DNA of 64,000 nucleotides from Fagopyrum homotropicum (GCA_033239125.1 BSWB01000002.1:3505001-3569000), one strand, 5' to 3'; positions 1 to 13,251 are shown, counted from the stretch's first letter. Numbers and translations: made by a program. Notes: a model not told the origin generated them from the letters alone.

Positions 1-250
1 AACTTGACCTCATCATTTCAGATATTTCTAACATTTTGGTCAGTTTCCAACAGGTCCGGATTCAACATGTTTTCAGGGAAGTCAATAGTGTTGCCGATAA
101 GCTCGTAGATTTGGGACACGTCTACCCACTTGGATGCTCAGTGATTCCCCAACAGGTGGGGGAAGTCATCCGAAAGGAAGCTTTAGGTTGGAAGGTCTCG
201 AGAGGATGATCCTACATAACTGCTTACCGTATAGTATCAAAAAAAAAAAT
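1..250 (+). mobile_element. LINE 3' tail (RNase H C-terminus plus A-rich end)
   Basis: Frame 3-209 encodes the end of a plant non-LTR retrotransposon RNase H domain. It contains VFREVNSVADKL, where the Asp is the last catalytic acid, and ends in IRKEALGWKVSRG and a stop at 207-209. The end closely resembles the C-terminus of the LINE at 18.8 kb (VFREINTVADKI, then IRKDALGQSVSRN). About 30 bases after the stop comes an A-run (about 239-249), as expected for a LINE 3' end. The 5' part lies outside the window, so I cannot tell whether this is a full element or a truncated copy. Confidence 0.85.
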
Positions 251-980
251 ATATATATTTGTATATCCATGAACTTTAAAAAGGAACAAAACACCACTTT
301 TTTAATCTAGAAATACAAAAACACAAAAAACAAAAAAAAAAAAACAATTTTTTTGGGAGGCCTAAAGAGTTGTATTACTGCATTAGCGATAAACCGCCGG
401 GATCTCTCACACACAACCTTTATGTTTGCAACCATACAAGAGCATGCGATCATAAACTACAAAAAATCAATAACTCATGATTAATTTGTTTAGGACTTTA
501 ATGTAAATTTCATTATTTTAGTATCATCGAGTTCTATGTAATAATCATGCGGGTACACGTCCAAGTAATGCTTTCGAATCCAGACTTTCTTGTTACACAC
601 CGTAGAGTAACTTGATTTCGAGTAACAAGTATCAGTAAAAAAATAAATGTCACCGAAATCATGAAGTCAATATACTTAAAAGTGTGAAAGTTATCGCACG
701 AAAAATACCGTAACTTTTATAACCGTCAAACTAAAAAGGTACTCTTCAACTTCTATATAACTAAAATAGTTAAAGTCGAATCATATTTGCATGACTATTT
801 CCTTAAAACTTAGGATATACGAATCGACCATGAATATTGCTTAGGTCTTACTTGCATGACTCTCTTGACTTGGGTAGGTACCAAAATAAGCTATTCAACC
901 ATATGTTAAATCATCAATCAAAAACACACTTATTTGGCATATGGGCATGTTAATAAGGATAAAATATGTCATTTACTTTT
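251..980. other. AT-rich intergenic stretch, no gene seen
   Basis: Stops occur in all frames and there is no recognisable protein similarity. The sequence lies between a LINE tail and a MITE. Confidence 0.6.
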
Positions 981-1262
981 AGGGCCTGTTTGGTTTCAAC
1001 TCCGTAAACGGAATGGAAACGAATTTAGTCCATATATATACATCCTTATTCATGAAATTTTGTGGAATCATTCCTTGTGGATTAGTGCAAAATGCAATTG
1101 ATTTCCCACATTTTGTTACCCTATAAATGGTATCAAAAGTAATCGAACTCTACTTCAATTCCTTCAGACCACAAGGAATGATTCCACAAACAATGATATA
1201 CATATGGATTAAATTCGTTTTCATTCCGTTTCCGATTCCGGAGTTAAAACCAAACGGGCCCT
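981..1262 (+). mobile_element. MITE, hAT-like, copy 1
   Basis: The ends are inverted repeats: the left starts agggcctgtttggtt and the right ends ccaaacgggccct. Just inside, both arms share sequence around ggaatggaaacgaatt and its complement. The 8 bases on each side (ttactttt, ttactttc) resemble an 8-bp target duplication of the hAT type, with one mismatch and with the right boundary uncertain by one base. No coding capacity. Two further copies lie at 26906 and 37711. Confidence 0.75.
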
Positions 1263-1317
1263 TACTTTCTTAAAAGAATGGAAAGAATAAATTTTAAAAA
1301 TAAATAAAAATAAATTG

Positions 1318-1325
1318 TGTTGAGA

Positions 1326-1358
<33 letters not shown>

Positions 1359-1398
1359 ACCTTAATCTGGCGCCTTAGACCAACTCGGCCATCTCAAC
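1318..1398 (-). tRNA. tRNA-Leu (anticodon AAG)
   Basis: The reverse strand reads as a full class II tRNA of 81 bases. The acceptor arms GTTGAGA and TCTCAAC pair, and the next base is discriminator A. The anticodon stem CCAGA/TCTGG encloses the loop TTAAGGT, giving AAG. A short variable arm is present and the T-arm holds GGTTCAAATCC, which is also a perfect B box. The A box TGGCCGAGTTGG is intact. There is no intron and no encoded CCA. A five-T run on the transcribed strand (1306-1310) is a fitting Pol III terminator. The gene looks functional. Confidence 0.95.
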
Positions 1399-1449
1399 TT
1401 GTTGTTCAATGTTTCAAATATTTTTATTTGAACATTTTATTTTGTTTTC

Positions 1450-2132
1450 TTTGCAATTGGGCTTTTTAGTAAAGCCCATAAGATCAAGGCCGGCATAGAC
1501 ACACTTCCAAGTTTGGTCTGTTCTTTGTCCTTTCACGGGGAACTTTGTAAATCAGAGCCATACTAACCAGTAACCACTAACCAATCAATGCTGATATCGA
1601 AGTCGAAGACATTATCGTAGTTCACCTTGACCTTGTACAGATTCCATAATTGTCGAGGCCAGCGATTATTTACCAACTCTAATTGATCCAACTACATATT
1701 CGAGATGCCAACAGGTCATTTCTTGTTATGCAGTGTCTTTATCAATTCATCTCGCGTATAAACTGTTTGTTGAAATGCCCCATAGAAGCTTGTCTACTGT
1801 TAACCCTTGATGAGAACTGGGTCTTTGTGTATTTGGGGAAATAAGATCATAGTAATGTTTTTCTCAATATTTTATCACTTTCGGGCACTGCTGAACTTTG
1901 AATTGATATCTGATTGATGGATCGTGTGTAGTAACCTATAAGACTAGCCATTTACTTATGCATTTTATGTCTCTTTCAAGTTTTCTTAGATGAAATTGCT
2001 TTGGTTTTTGGAGGTATGTGTTGATTGATCTTATCTGTCTTAGTTTGATTATTATGTCTCGCTTGTAATCAGAAGCTGTGTATTCAACTCTGTCACTGTC
2101 ATAATTTTTCCACATGTTTAATGTTTTCAGGG
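1450..2132 (+). promoter_or_regulatory. PAI promoter and 5' leader (approximate)
   Basis: The start codon at 2133 follows a good acceptor (ttttcag, ends 2130) by two bases, so the 5' untranslated region is probably split by an intron. The first exon would lie near 1.5-1.75 kb, but its end could not be fixed. An ATG at 1589 opens only a short frame. Confidence 0.4.
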
Positions 2133-4505
2133 ATGAACATGAGTATCCGTACCCAACTTGGAGCTGTACATATGCCCCAGAAGCAGATGTTTGGTATGTT
2201 AATTGCGAGAATCTTTAATAACTAATTATTGTTTTCGATGACTTTATCTATGTGGTCATTGCACTCATTTTATCATGTAGGACGACTTTGTAGTGACATC
2301 CTATAAAGATTGGTGTGGCCTGCACTTAGACACTGCAGTCACTTCATTATGAAAACAATATATCGTAAAAGCCAACTTGTTGAGAAACTCTGGTTGCTTT
2401 CTTCCTAGGTCACTATAGAATGTTCTCTTATTTGGGTGGGGAGAAGCAGTGATAGCAACTGACAATTGAGAACATATGCATAGAGAAGTGCTTGGCTAGA
2501 TTTGAATAGAGGGCTACTTTTAATGTTGTCACAATGATAATGCAAAGGGGGTCATTAGAAAGACAGTACTCTATATTGAACATTATGCAATTCTCCATTG
2601 ATTTTTCCTTTCTGTAAGCTCTGGATTAGGATTTTGTACAATTGTCTTTCAGCTTTATGGATATTGAACTTATGAACTTGACCGAATTATGTTAAATTGA
2701 TTCCTTGAGAGATGGACAAGAAATATACAGAAAATCTTGATCAAATATATTCTAGCTAAAAACATGATACATTATACAAAACTTTCGTGGCCATTTATAC
2801 TTTTCAGTTCTCCTTGCTGATTGAGCATCTGCAGGCATACATGGAAGAGAGCAACCTTTGCTGAGAATCAAGCTGAATACCAATGTTAAAGCCTCTTTAT
2901 CATCAGATCACGAACAAATGCATGAAAGACGGCCTTTGGTTAAGATGTGTGGAATAACATCAGCTAGAGATGCTGCTATGGCTGCAGAAGGTGGTGCAAA
3001 TTTAATCGGAATGATTCTGTGGCCAAATTCAAAACGTTCCGTCTCCTATTCTGTTGCGAAAGAAATTTCCAAGGCTGCAAGAGAGTATGGAGCTGAACCA
3101 GTTGGAGTATTTGTTGATGACACTGCTGATATAATTCTAAGAGCTAGTGAGGAATCGAACATTGAATATGTACAGGTAAATAACACACAAACCTAGATGG
3201 TTAGCCAATCCATTTCTTCTTCCAATGGTTTTGGTTAGTATCTGATCAAATCATATAACCATGCATAGCTTCATGGGAAAGGCTCTAGGGATGCTTTTCC
3301 AGTTCTGGTGAAGGAAAAGCGGATCATATACGTTCTGCATTCTGATAGCAGCGGTTCTCTTCTCAATCATATTTCTGAAGAAGAATGCTCTGATGTTGAT
3401 TGGGTTCTTGTTGATAGTGCTACAGGAGGCAGGTCAGCATCTTTTTATAAATTGTTTCTCATTTAAGCTCCCATTAATAAATGGGTAAAATGACTAACTA
3501 GGCCTTTTACCACTATTACTGTATTAAGAGTACTCATAGTATAAACTCATTTAGTAAATATACCCCTATTTAACTCAATTCTTTTATCTAGGGGAATTAT
3601 ATGGGAATTATATATAGGGTAAAATGAGAGTGGTCTACAAAACAAAAACCTAAAAAAAAAAAAGCCTATTTAACCCAATTCTTTCTTAAATAAAATAAAT
3701 TAGCTCTTTTTTGAATGCATAATACAAGCTTTGTGAAACCATTTTGATGGCCTGTATTCAATTACCTAAACTGTCTCTTGGAATGCATACTGCATCTTAA
3801 TAGCCCATACTGCATTCTAAACCAGATACTACCTAGTTTAAATTTAAGACCCGATACTACATAAGTGCTTTATGATGCATGACATCAAAACCTTAATCAA
3901 TTGATGGAACATTCAAGTTTATTAAAAAACATGCCCTTGTTTCACTATTTAACAGTAGATTGAGTATCCAAGAGCTTCTGATGCTTAATGGATTTAAATC
4001 CTGATTTTTGTTTAAGTCATTTATGTAGCATTCTTGCTAATGTAAAATTTGTTTGAACACCAAGTACTTTATATTTGTTTGGTAGCATTTCCTTCCACAA
4101 GTTTTATTACTTGCTTACGTCGAAAACTGATCTGACCCTACCCAAGAACAATTTGTCCTCATCTTTACTTTTGGAATCATGAATTCATGGTCTATATACA
4201 CTGGTGAATAGATAATTTTAGATTTTTGTACAGTAAGAGTTTTGGCTTGATATGTTTGATGTTGGCATGTGGTTTGTAGTGGTGAGGGATTTGACTGGTC
4301 CCGGTTCAAGCTTCCATCGATAACGAGTAAGAACGGGTGGCTGATGGCTGGAGGAATAAGCCATGAAAATGTCCAAGAAGCTCTCTCTGCTCTAAGGCCA
4401 AATGGAGTTGATGTTAGCAGTGGAATTTGCGGTTCAGATGGTATCCAAAAGGATCCAAGACGTATATCATCCTTCATGGATGCTGTTAACTCTCTGCATT
4501 ACTGA
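2133..4505 (+). CDS. PAI1: Phosphoribosylanthranilate isomerase, plastid-targeted
   Basis: This enzyme makes the third step of tryptophan synthesis, turning N-(5-phosphoribosyl)anthranilate into CdRP in the plastid stroma. The coding exons I derive are 2133-2193, 2835-3175, 3269-3432 and 4280-4505. All junctions are GT-AG and stay in frame, giving 263 aa. Residues 1 to about 50 are variable and rich in basic and hydroxyl residues, as in a transit peptide. The TrpF barrel starts at PLVKMCGIT, with the catalytic Cys at 59. The general-acid Asp is D183 in DWVLVDSATGG. The phosphate-binding end reads GWLMAGGI, then VDVSSGICG. Length and ends match plant PAI (about 270 aa). The last intron (3433-4279) holds a dispersed repeat. 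The symbol follows the Arabidopsis family name; no paralogue is seen here. Confidence 0.93.
3485..3665. repeat. Dispersed repeat in PAI intron (partner at 9418)
   Basis: The segment starting gtaaaatgactaac and running through aatactcatagtataaactc-like sequence recurs at 9418-9560 with scattered changes. It is non-coding and sits wholly within the last PAI intron. The family is unknown. Confidence 0.6.
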
Positions 4506-6116
4506 TGTTTAATTGAAAAGCAATAAAGAAATGATTCTTTTTATGAATATTGTTGTGCTGAAAGAGGTAAATCAGCTGGTTTTATGATGATAATTATAAA
4601 TAAATGTACAAATTAAATAACAAAAACAATGTATATTAAAATAAAATATTTTGCAAATGATACAACACCAACATTTTTTGTTTAATGTTTTTAAAGGTTT
4701 GATTTATTTGTTTGATAACTGTGAAAGTTTTAAATTTTATTATTTCTATCCAAATAATTAATGAAAATTAATGGTTTATTTTTACTCACATGTTTTTAAT
4801 TAATTTTCTCCTATTTACTGATTTGTGAGATAATGTTGACAAATTTATCATAATTCTTCATAATATTGGTTGATTGTTGTGCATTAGTAATTAAAATTAG
4901 CCTATCTAATATTTGATTGTCTCATGCAACAAAGAGCTAACAAGTTTTAAACTTGTAATGACCCACTTGTCAGATGCAATGCAATTCTCAATTATAGGAC
5001 CTTTGAAATTGTAACAATGACATATATTGGTCCTAGATTCCTAGAAAATGGTTGCTAGGCATTGGTAAGTGACATGATACCTAACATATTAATAATGACC
5101 TCTTTGTATTGAGGGTCCAAAGGGCTTAACCTGTTTTGGAACTATTAGTACTTTTTTTTTTTGTTTGTCAAAGTCATTTTCATTACTTGTAAGTTGTAAC
5201 AACTATTTTTACATAATAAAAAAATTAACTTCAAAATTTAGGGTTTTTTTGGCTTAGCTTTTTCATTCGATTTCGATAAAAACTAACAACCAGTACAACT
5301 ATTTTTTCTTACATTTTCAGTAATTGTAACAGAGCTTTGAATCGATTAACATCTTTATGTATATTTTTCATTAGCTTTCTAAAAAAATAGACGATTTTAT
5401 CCTTGTTTAAATGAGAAGGTATTTACTATATTTATCAAATGGATACTTTTTGGTAATTTTTATATAAAAAAATCTACCAAAAAAATACTATTTTACCAAC
5501 CACTCATTTATCTTTTTCATTAGAGTTTTATATTTTATAAAAACTCTACAAAATATAGCCCAAATTCATGTGACTGCAGTCTATACAAATCTAGGCTCTA
5601 ATTCATGTGGCCGTGTGGATAAGTCGTCCCCTGCTTATCAAGAAAGAGATAATTGAGTGGTCCTCTGTCATCCTTCACCACATCCTATCAATATAGGCAC
5701 CATATCTACTGCCTCTTAGAGCAAATCTCAACATCCACCCAAAAAATTGTCATTAACTGATAATAATGCAACTCCTCAGCAGTTCAGCTACAAGTCTACA
5801 ACAAACTTAAGACTGAATTGACAATCAACAATTCCTCCTTTTTCTCCAATTATGATCTATGATACATTTACTAATGCTACAATCACAGAGATTGTGAAGC
5901 TGTCACATTTATGCCTTCTTTATCCTTTGCTTGATAGAGGGCTAACAATAAGATCAGCAGAGGCAATTTAAAAGCAGAGCTAGTAGAATTATGCTGAGGA
6001 TATTTAAGCATTAAAGAATCATTGAGTCTTCAAAGAATCATAGTAAGTTCATCCAGCTCCTCCTCCATGCACGACTCCCATCCTTTGCGGCTTTATCTAT
6101 GAAGGGCGCGGGTGAT
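4506..6116. other. Convergent intergenic region
   Basis: AT-rich sequence between the 3' ends of PAI (+) and the desaturase (-). It must contain both 3' UTRs. AATAAA-like sequence occurs soon after the PAI stop (caataaagaa, near 4521). I see no further gene. Confidence 0.55.
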
Positions 6117-8297
6117 TCAGATTTCTGGGTCTGTTTGGTAATAGACAACATCTCCAGTGTCACTAACATAGTGATCTTTCTTCATGCTCTTTATAAGGTC
6201 ATCCAACAGGTGAAATGGGATCAGCCCGGATTTCTTTGGTTCTCGGTAGTACTTGCCTAGAACAGGCTTTGCTGCCTCGGTCTATAATTAATATACCAAT
6301 ATGAGAAACGTGTTCTTACTTCTTACACGAATTTTATCAAATAAGAAAGTTGATATGACTACTTACCGCTTCTATCAAATGGTAGTGTGGAATTTGAGGG
6401 AAAAGATGATGTATCACATGTGTACCGATATCATGATGGATGTTGTTGATCAATCCATAGTCTCGATCAAGCGTTGTCAATCCTCCTCTAAGATAACTCC
6501 ATTCCTGACCAAAGAATTTGTGGTAGACACATTCAATTTCTAAAATATCACACCAAACAAGAATAACATCTTGTTGGATAGAAAATAGGGTCATTTTCAA
6601 GTAATTTTCTTCAAAACTAAAAAAGGGAGATGATGAGTTGAAGAATTCTCTACGACTGTGCAAACATCATGGTAATCAATCACCTAAGCACAAGAAGCTG
6701 TTATCTGAATGAAATTCCACAAAAACTAAGTTCTGAATGCAATCGTCAAGGCAAATAATGAAATTGTCCATACCTGTCCACGGTACCAAGGGAGTTTATC
6801 CTCATGACCATGGTGATGCAAGTAAGTAACCAAGTCCAACCACATAACATTGAGCTGAAAATTGATAGAAAACATTAGACACAACTATCCAGCTGAAGAC
6901 TATATAAAGCGCATACGATGCTAACCAGGTAGGGTATGCCATAGAGCTTGAGCAGTTGAACAGGGCCCATAACAAATGACAAACCAACAAGCACGGCAGC
7001 CATTGCAAACCAGCAAGTTGTGGAGGTGATGATATCATTTCTCTCATTTGGACCAAACAAATCACTGTTTGGATCAAAATGAGAACCTGTCTTTCCAGGA
7101 CTCCTACCCCACTGTCATTAAATTTGCAATTCAGTAATTGAAAAATAGAATACTAATGAAAACAACTACAGATGAAAGTATTCTTCATACTCACCAGATA
7201 AACAGGGTAAGCAAGCAAAGGGAATGGCAATGTAAATCTTAATTTCTTTGTGGCAGAATCCAACGTCTTGTATATCCTTTCGGGCAACTAAAAGAAATGA
7301 AAACAAGTTGAATTGTTTCGTCTTTAAATCTTCTAAAAGTAAAATACTTGAATAATGCCAAAATTTTGAAATTTGCAAACAACTTACTGGGTGCCATGAT
7401 TCATCATTCTCAACATGGCCATGGTTTTGATGATGAGTTCTGTGACTAATCCTCCTATGGCAATCACCAAAACATTTCTTTTAATTATCAAGAAAGTCAA
7501 GAATTACTTATACTTGATCCACAAAGAGGCTTTCAAGGTTAGTAAAGAGAGTACCATCCATGGTAAGGAACAAGGATTGACGAATGAAGCAGGTGGCCAA
7601 CAACACTATTCAACTTTGGATTGTTTGAAAAGCTTCCATGGCCACTGCAAAAGAAATCCCAAGAAACAATGTTAGATAAGGAACCAACTGTAACAATAGA
7701 AATGTCAAGAAACTAGCAATTACAGGGAGAAAAAGAATACAATAATTTATAAGGATCACATCTATTGTAACGTAACATTGCAAAAACAAGCAGACTGAAG
7801 TAGTTGACTTACCAGTCATGACCAAGAACAAAGAGTGCCCAAAACATAGTTCCTTGAGCAGCCCAATAAAGAGGCCAGACAAGCCAATTATTCAAGTAAG
7901 CTGCGGCCGCAGCCAATCCAAACACAATAGCAACATCCCTAACAACATAACTCATTGATCTCCATGGATTCTTCACCCAACAATGCTTAGGAATAGCAGC
8001 TCTAATATCAGCCAATTTGAAAGGAGGAGGAGCGCCAGGGTCAAAGAACTCACCATCATCTCCCAACCTATTAACTCCATTAACCATCACATCTTGGTCA
8101 TCTTCCCCATCCAAAGTTGCCACCCTCAAAGGAGCACTAACCTTAATCTCCCATTTCTTCTCCCACAACAAAGGACGCCTAAGATTTGAAGTACCCAAAT
8201 TGTTCAACTTAGGAGCCTGGCAAAATCCAGTCCTAGGTCTAGAATATAACCTAGGAAGAGGTCTCACCCCGCATTCTGAGAGGACCCAACTCGCCAT
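6117..8297 (-). CDS. FAD7/FAD8: Plastid omega-3 fatty acid desaturase (FAD7/FAD8 type)
   Basis: This membrane di-iron desaturase of the chloroplast envelope converts 16:2 and 18:2 acyl lipids to 16:3 and 18:3. Coding exons (5' to 3') are 8297-7813, 7644-7555, 7454-7388, 7287-7195, 7111-6926, 6854-6774, 6504-6367 and 6281-6117. All have GT-AG borders in frame and give 434 aa, the usual length. I chose the ATG at 8297 because MASWVLSECG is the typical start of plastid FAD7/8; an upstream in-frame ATG at 8384 is not. The transit peptide is about residues 1-70, and the conserved core begins at FDPGAPPPFKLADI. The three histidine boxes are HDCGH (160-164), HRTHH (196-200) and HVIHH (363-367). The last exon ends soon after DTGDVVYYQTDPEI with no ER-retrieval signal, which argues for a plastid rather than an ER (FAD3) enzyme. 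The eight-exon pattern fits the family. FAD7 and FAD8 cannot be separated safely by eye. Confidence 0.95.
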
Positions 8298-9417
8298 AAG
8301 AGAGTCTCTTTGAGGCAAAAGGTCGAACAGATGCTGGGCGGACGCAAAGGAACCCCAAATTTGTAGAGAAAGAACAGATAACACAAGGGTTCCTCTCCAC
8401 CACGTCCTCCCAAATCGACTCTAAACAAAAGGCTCTCAATTTGGCTACTTGGGTTTGGTGTTTAACACTTGAATTTATCAGATCCCCATCATCCAAGTTG
8501 TCAACACCATTCGTTCTAACTAGCGTGTGCGTCCCCACTTGGGAAATTATTTTTTTTTCCCTTTCACAGACTTTCTTCGAAGGTCGGTTGCTACGGTTTT
8601 GACGGTAAATTTTGCAGCCCGAAGGCGTTGAAAGATCTATATGCTTTATGAGGAGGCGAAATATGGTGTAGACCAGACGCCCAAAGGAGATATATGAACA
8701 GCCGAAATTCACAAACCTAATTTCCCAGCCGTGGAAAGTGAGTCTCACTTTACGCGCGTGAGACTGGGTGACGTAGCTTCGGTTAGGTTATTTTGTAATT
8801 TCATCTCTAGGTTTACCTTTTGGAAAATTGCAGAAATTACCCCACCTTTTGGAAAATTGCTGAAAACAGTACCTCGTTAACAATCCGATATTTGTTTAAA
8901 AAAAAAGAATTTGTTTATAGTCATTTCTAAGACATTTACAATTCACTTTACTCTTACATTGTCAACAATTGAATTATCAACAAGGGTTGACTGTCAACTT
9001 GTTGACATTCCAGACGAAGAAAAAAAAGGGAAAATTTTTCATAAATTAATCCATTTTTAGGGTGACAGTGAAAAACATGTCGAAGAATTTTTAGAGTTGG
9101 AAAAAATAATGTCATTTATAGGGGTCATAAGGGTGAATTTTAAAGAAAATGAATTTTTTTAACAGGTAATAAGTTGACAATTTACTTACAATTCATTTTA
9201 CACTTGTTGACAATATAAAAAAAAAAAACTAATAAATGTATTTGTTCATAGTTTATTTTACCCTTGTTGACCGTTCAATAAAGGTTAACAGTCAATTTGT
9301 TAACAATCCATGAGAAATCGGAAAAAAAAAATTAATTAAGTGATTAAAAATCAAATTAAAAAAATTGAAGGTTAGTTTTTCATTAGCTAATTTAAATTAG
9401 TTATTTTTAAAACAATC
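8298..9417. other. Desaturase upstream region with diverged ttgaca-rich repeats
   Basis: Promoter and leader of the minus-strand desaturase, followed by AT-rich sequence. Blocks around 8930-9010 and 9165-9315 repeat the theme acttacaattcatttta, then cttgttgac and gtcaacttgtt, an old local duplication. No gene is seen. Confidence 0.5.
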
Positions 9418-9560
9418 TGGTAAAATGATTAACTATGTCTTTTACCACTATGACTCTATTAAGAATACTCATAGTATAAACTCATTTAATAAATATACGC
9501 CTATTTAACCCTAAATAGTTATATATAGTCTAAAATTAGAGGGTTTATAAAATAAAAGTT
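9418..9560. repeat. Dispersed repeat, partner of the PAI-intron copy
   Basis: Shares a run of more than 100 bases with 3485-3600, including agtataaactcatttaat. Non-coding. Confidence 0.6.
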
Positions 9561-9701
9561 TATAAAAAAGAGTTTATTTTACTTTTTTTTAAAAAAAAAA
9601 TCAGATTACAAAACGTGATTTGTATCCTAAATAGTTGTGTCAATATAATTAGGAAAAACACATTAAAAAGACTTGTTGGCTTTTAATCATCAATAAACAC
9701 A

Positions 9702-10159
9702 TCTATTATACATACTAAAACAGAGCACAAGTTGATGACGTGGCGCGTTGTGGATGCAGTATTTTTTAAATGGAGCTCCCACAATTAAAACCAATAAATC
9801 TTTATTTTTAAGCCAAAAAATATTTTATTATTAAATTAACAATTTTATAGGAACCAACACACGTTAGTTCAAACTACTCTATTTTGTGTGACAGTTTTTT
9901 TATAATAAAAATTAAGCCAAAAAATCTTTTATTATTAAAGTAACAATATTATAGGAACCAAATCACTCTCAATAAATATTGTATTATTAGAAAAACATTG
10001 TTCATGATGATATTAAAACATAAAATTTTATGTTCTCAAGTCAATTTAACCTGAACTAATATGTACTATAAATAAATATGCGGTACATAATACATAAAAA
10101 TAACAATAAAATACTTTTTATTTTAAATAAATCCGCACAAGGTGCGGGGATTAAACTAG
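9702..10159 (+). mobile_element. Non-autonomous Helitron, family H1, copy a
   Basis: Starts TCTATTATACATACTAAAAC after an A and ends GGGGATTAAACTAG before a T, the A|T insertion rule of Helitrons with no target duplication. Eight bases before the terminal CTAG lies a GC-rich hairpin, CCGCAC-aag-GTGCGG (10133-10147), the usual Helitron 3' signal. The element is 458 bp and has no coding capacity. Its middle holds two diverged copies of a motif of about 100 bp around ttataggaacca. Close relatives lie at 41666-42119 and 45628-45893. Confidence 0.88.
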
Positions 10160-10940
10160 TGTCATTATAATAAATAAAAATATTTAAATTATATATGTGA
10201 ATATGGATCCCACTTAGCAATTTCTTTTCCAAAACTATGTAACTTTTCGTTATGAATACCTAAACAATAAATAGTACTAATTTCAATAGCTTAGAAATAT
10301 AAAATTACTCTTTTAGTTGAAATAGTTGGTACCTTGTCAATGTGTGTAGATATCCATGTGTAATAAATAGTAATAGCAGAATATTTTCACCTAGGAATTT
10401 ATCACAATAAAGAGTATACTAGGAATTTATTTATTCAGGTTGTTTACTTGCAGTAGTATTTATATATACATCTGAAATTTATGAGTTTGGTTCCATTTCA
10501 ATTAAATCAAGGTATTTAAAATTTTCTATAGAAAAAATTAATCTCAAAAAAAATAATTAAAAATAACATAAAAAATTAGAGAGAGAACAAACTTAATCTA
10601 ACCACACACACAATGGATTTTGACCCTAATTTGGGGTGCTACGGGTTGGGATCTCACAATGGATTTTAACCCTAGTTTGACAACAAGTTCATCAGATTTT
10701 ACAATAAGGCACAAATAAATAAAAAATCAAAATGAATAAAAATGCAAAAATGTCAAACCGATAACAAAGGACAAGACTCTCAGCCGAGTACTACTCCGTC
10801 CGGATCACTTGACAACATCTCTATCTTATAAGGCATCTACAACAACGGATAAAATTGTTAGCTAATAACCTACATATTAGAATAGATGTAACACCACACA
10901 CACACGTCATTGCCATTATAAAACACTCATTATGCTTACA
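10160..10940. other. AT-rich intergenic stretch
   Basis: No gene is seen. A short sequence (aatggattttgaccctaatt) is repeated with changes at 10612 and 10660. Confidence 0.5.
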
Positions 10941-11890
10941 CAAAAGTTCATTTATTATCTTTGTTAGGTCATACACTTTCTAATTCAAACTAAGGTTGTG
11001 ACACGAGGATCTCCCGAACCTCGCATATGTCCTTGTATACCAGCACGACTGGATCCGATGCACCTCATTGTGTACCTATCTGGGTTAGTCACAAAGAACC
11101 TCCTAGTCTCACGTCAAAGTTGGGTAGTGATGTCACCGTCCGCTATACATGGGTCACATGACAATAAAGGTCGTCTTACTCATGTTATCGTTGTTAAACA
11201 CTCAAAACAAACACCACTATCACAATCATGCTAACACACATAAGTCGGCTAAGTAAGTCAAAGGACTTACTTGTATCAAGGTAATCCCAGCTATCCACAA
11301 TCTCAATTCCCGCATGAATACATTCCACCGCCAAACTTAGTATGTTCTGGAGGAGAGACGCAATCGCGACAAGATCAGGGACGACACGATTGCGGTGTCG
11401 GGTAGACACGACCGCGGTGATGGATAGACGCGACCGCGGTTTGAGAAGGCACGGTCGCGCGAGAAGTCTAGAGCGGTTGTCGCCTTCCTTTCTTCAATGT
11501 GCAAAATGACACGCTACTCCTCAAAACTCCGTTCCTAGTACTTTCCTCCAAAGTTCTTCAAGAAAGAACGTTACTTGATGCTTTTGTGGGACAATAGAAT
11601 CCAATGACTGCCTCCGATCTACTGATGCTACTAGATGAAGACAAAGACGGAGTATCGGTGACTTGAAGAAGGTTGTTTTGGGTCTCCAAAAGGCAGAAAA
11701 AGGGTGTTGAGATGTGTTTTAAAAAGGAGGATACTTGTGTTTTACGCAAAAGGAAAGAGATCAAAACGGTTATAGAAGATAAGGCCACAATCTGACAATT
11801 TACCGCGACAAGGATTCACCGCAACCGCGGCAACACCAGGTTGCCGTGACCGCGGGCCGCAAGTGCGGTGACTACTTTTATCCGCTTTCC
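10940..11890 (-). repeat. LTR-retrotransposon-like repeat (solo LTR or fragment)
   Basis: The reverse strand shares ordered blocks with the plus strand at 62.34-64 kb: CCGCGGTCGCG-rich sequence, then a GACTTACTTAGC-type block, then GGTGACATCACT, CTAGGAGGTTCT and GTGTCACAA. The order and distances are similar and the GC content stands out from the AT-rich surroundings. No gag or pol reading frame lies beside it. LTR identity is inferred from this pattern. The borders are approximate. Confidence 0.55.
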
Positions 11891-13251
11891 TCTTTGACTC
11901 CAAGGGGAGTCAAACGGTAGACTTGTGTCTCGAACCCGGACTTTGGAATGGGTTCCGGAATAAAAATTCCGGTCGTTAGAGAACTCACGGTGAAATTTTT
12001 TTCTTTTAGAACTTCACCGTAACTAAACCCGAAATTCATATTAAGCATCAAAACTCTTTCACCTAATCGATCTGAATATTCCATTCGACAAGTTTACAGA
12101 AGGTCGATCCAAATTCAAACCGAGATTTTGACTATTGGTACTTTTTAACCATATTGAATATTTGAGATTTTTGTGTCCCAAAATATAGTCTTAAGGAGAA
12201 TCTATTTTTAGATAGATTGAATATTTGACCCGTATGTTTGGCAGATATTGTCTTATCCGAGTAATTATTATCCGGATCAGTTTAATATATCCGACTAGAT
12301 GATTAGATACCCGGTCTAGAAGGTCGGATGGTATGAATATTTTTAAACTCTCAATATGTATTGATCCAATAAACCTCTCGTATCAAATTTGGATAATTAA
12401 TTATTAATTAAATCATTTATTTCTCATATTAGATTTTCTGACTATCGAATTGAGTTAGCAGTCTAATCACGTCAAGAAAAAAAATCAAAGTCAAGCAAGA
12501 CATACCTCTTCTACCGATCTTGACCAGTTATCTAACTAGGAGTTCCATATCACAAAATTGACAAAAGGAATCAATTATCAAATTACCCATATAAGTCTGT
12601 GTATCAAGATATGAATAACAAACTGAAATTCACTATTTGATATGTTCAAAACATACCAAGTTTAATATTAATTATGTTATTTAATTTTCATATCTCATAT
12701 CAATTTTAGTATACATACCTAATATTTTTTTATACAAATTATCACTTAATTTACTATCGATTTTAATAAGTCTATATCAGAGTAGCTTCCTATAATGATA
12801 TGTTTCATGCATCAACCAAACTAGTACAATAAGAGAAATGTGCAAAACATGTGAATGTGAACATGTAAATGAAAGAGAAAAAAATTCCTAAAGTAAGTTG
12901 GACAAGTAAATTTGGACAAATGAACCTTATCTCTCAAAGGTAGTGCACATGAATGTGTAGTCGATTTATGTACAGTACCTTACATGAATATTTTCCCACA
13001 AGTAAATGTTTAAAGTTTTGTGATATTTTGTAATATGTACTTGTATGAGTTCATAGTGCTTGTGTGGTGTCCAATCTTACCTTGTTATACACATGTGTAT
13101 ATGATAAAGTTATGGAGATTGGATTTTTTTAATTGTAAGTTTCAATAATAACTTATAAGATATTATAAGATTTTACAACGTGATAAAAAATAAAGGAACT
13201 CTATCTTACCAAGACAATCATTCATACATATGCAATAATTATGGGTCAATA
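11891..13251. other. AT-rich intergenic stretch
   Basis: No gene or recognisable element is seen. Motifs such as tccgga/ttatccg recur here and near 25.7 kb, as in old dispersed repeats. Confidence 0.5.

Noticed and set aside
8298..8384. In-frame 29-residue N-terminal extension of the desaturase
   Set aside because: Plastid FAD7/8 proteins start at MAS-VLSECG. The upstream part looks like leader sequence.
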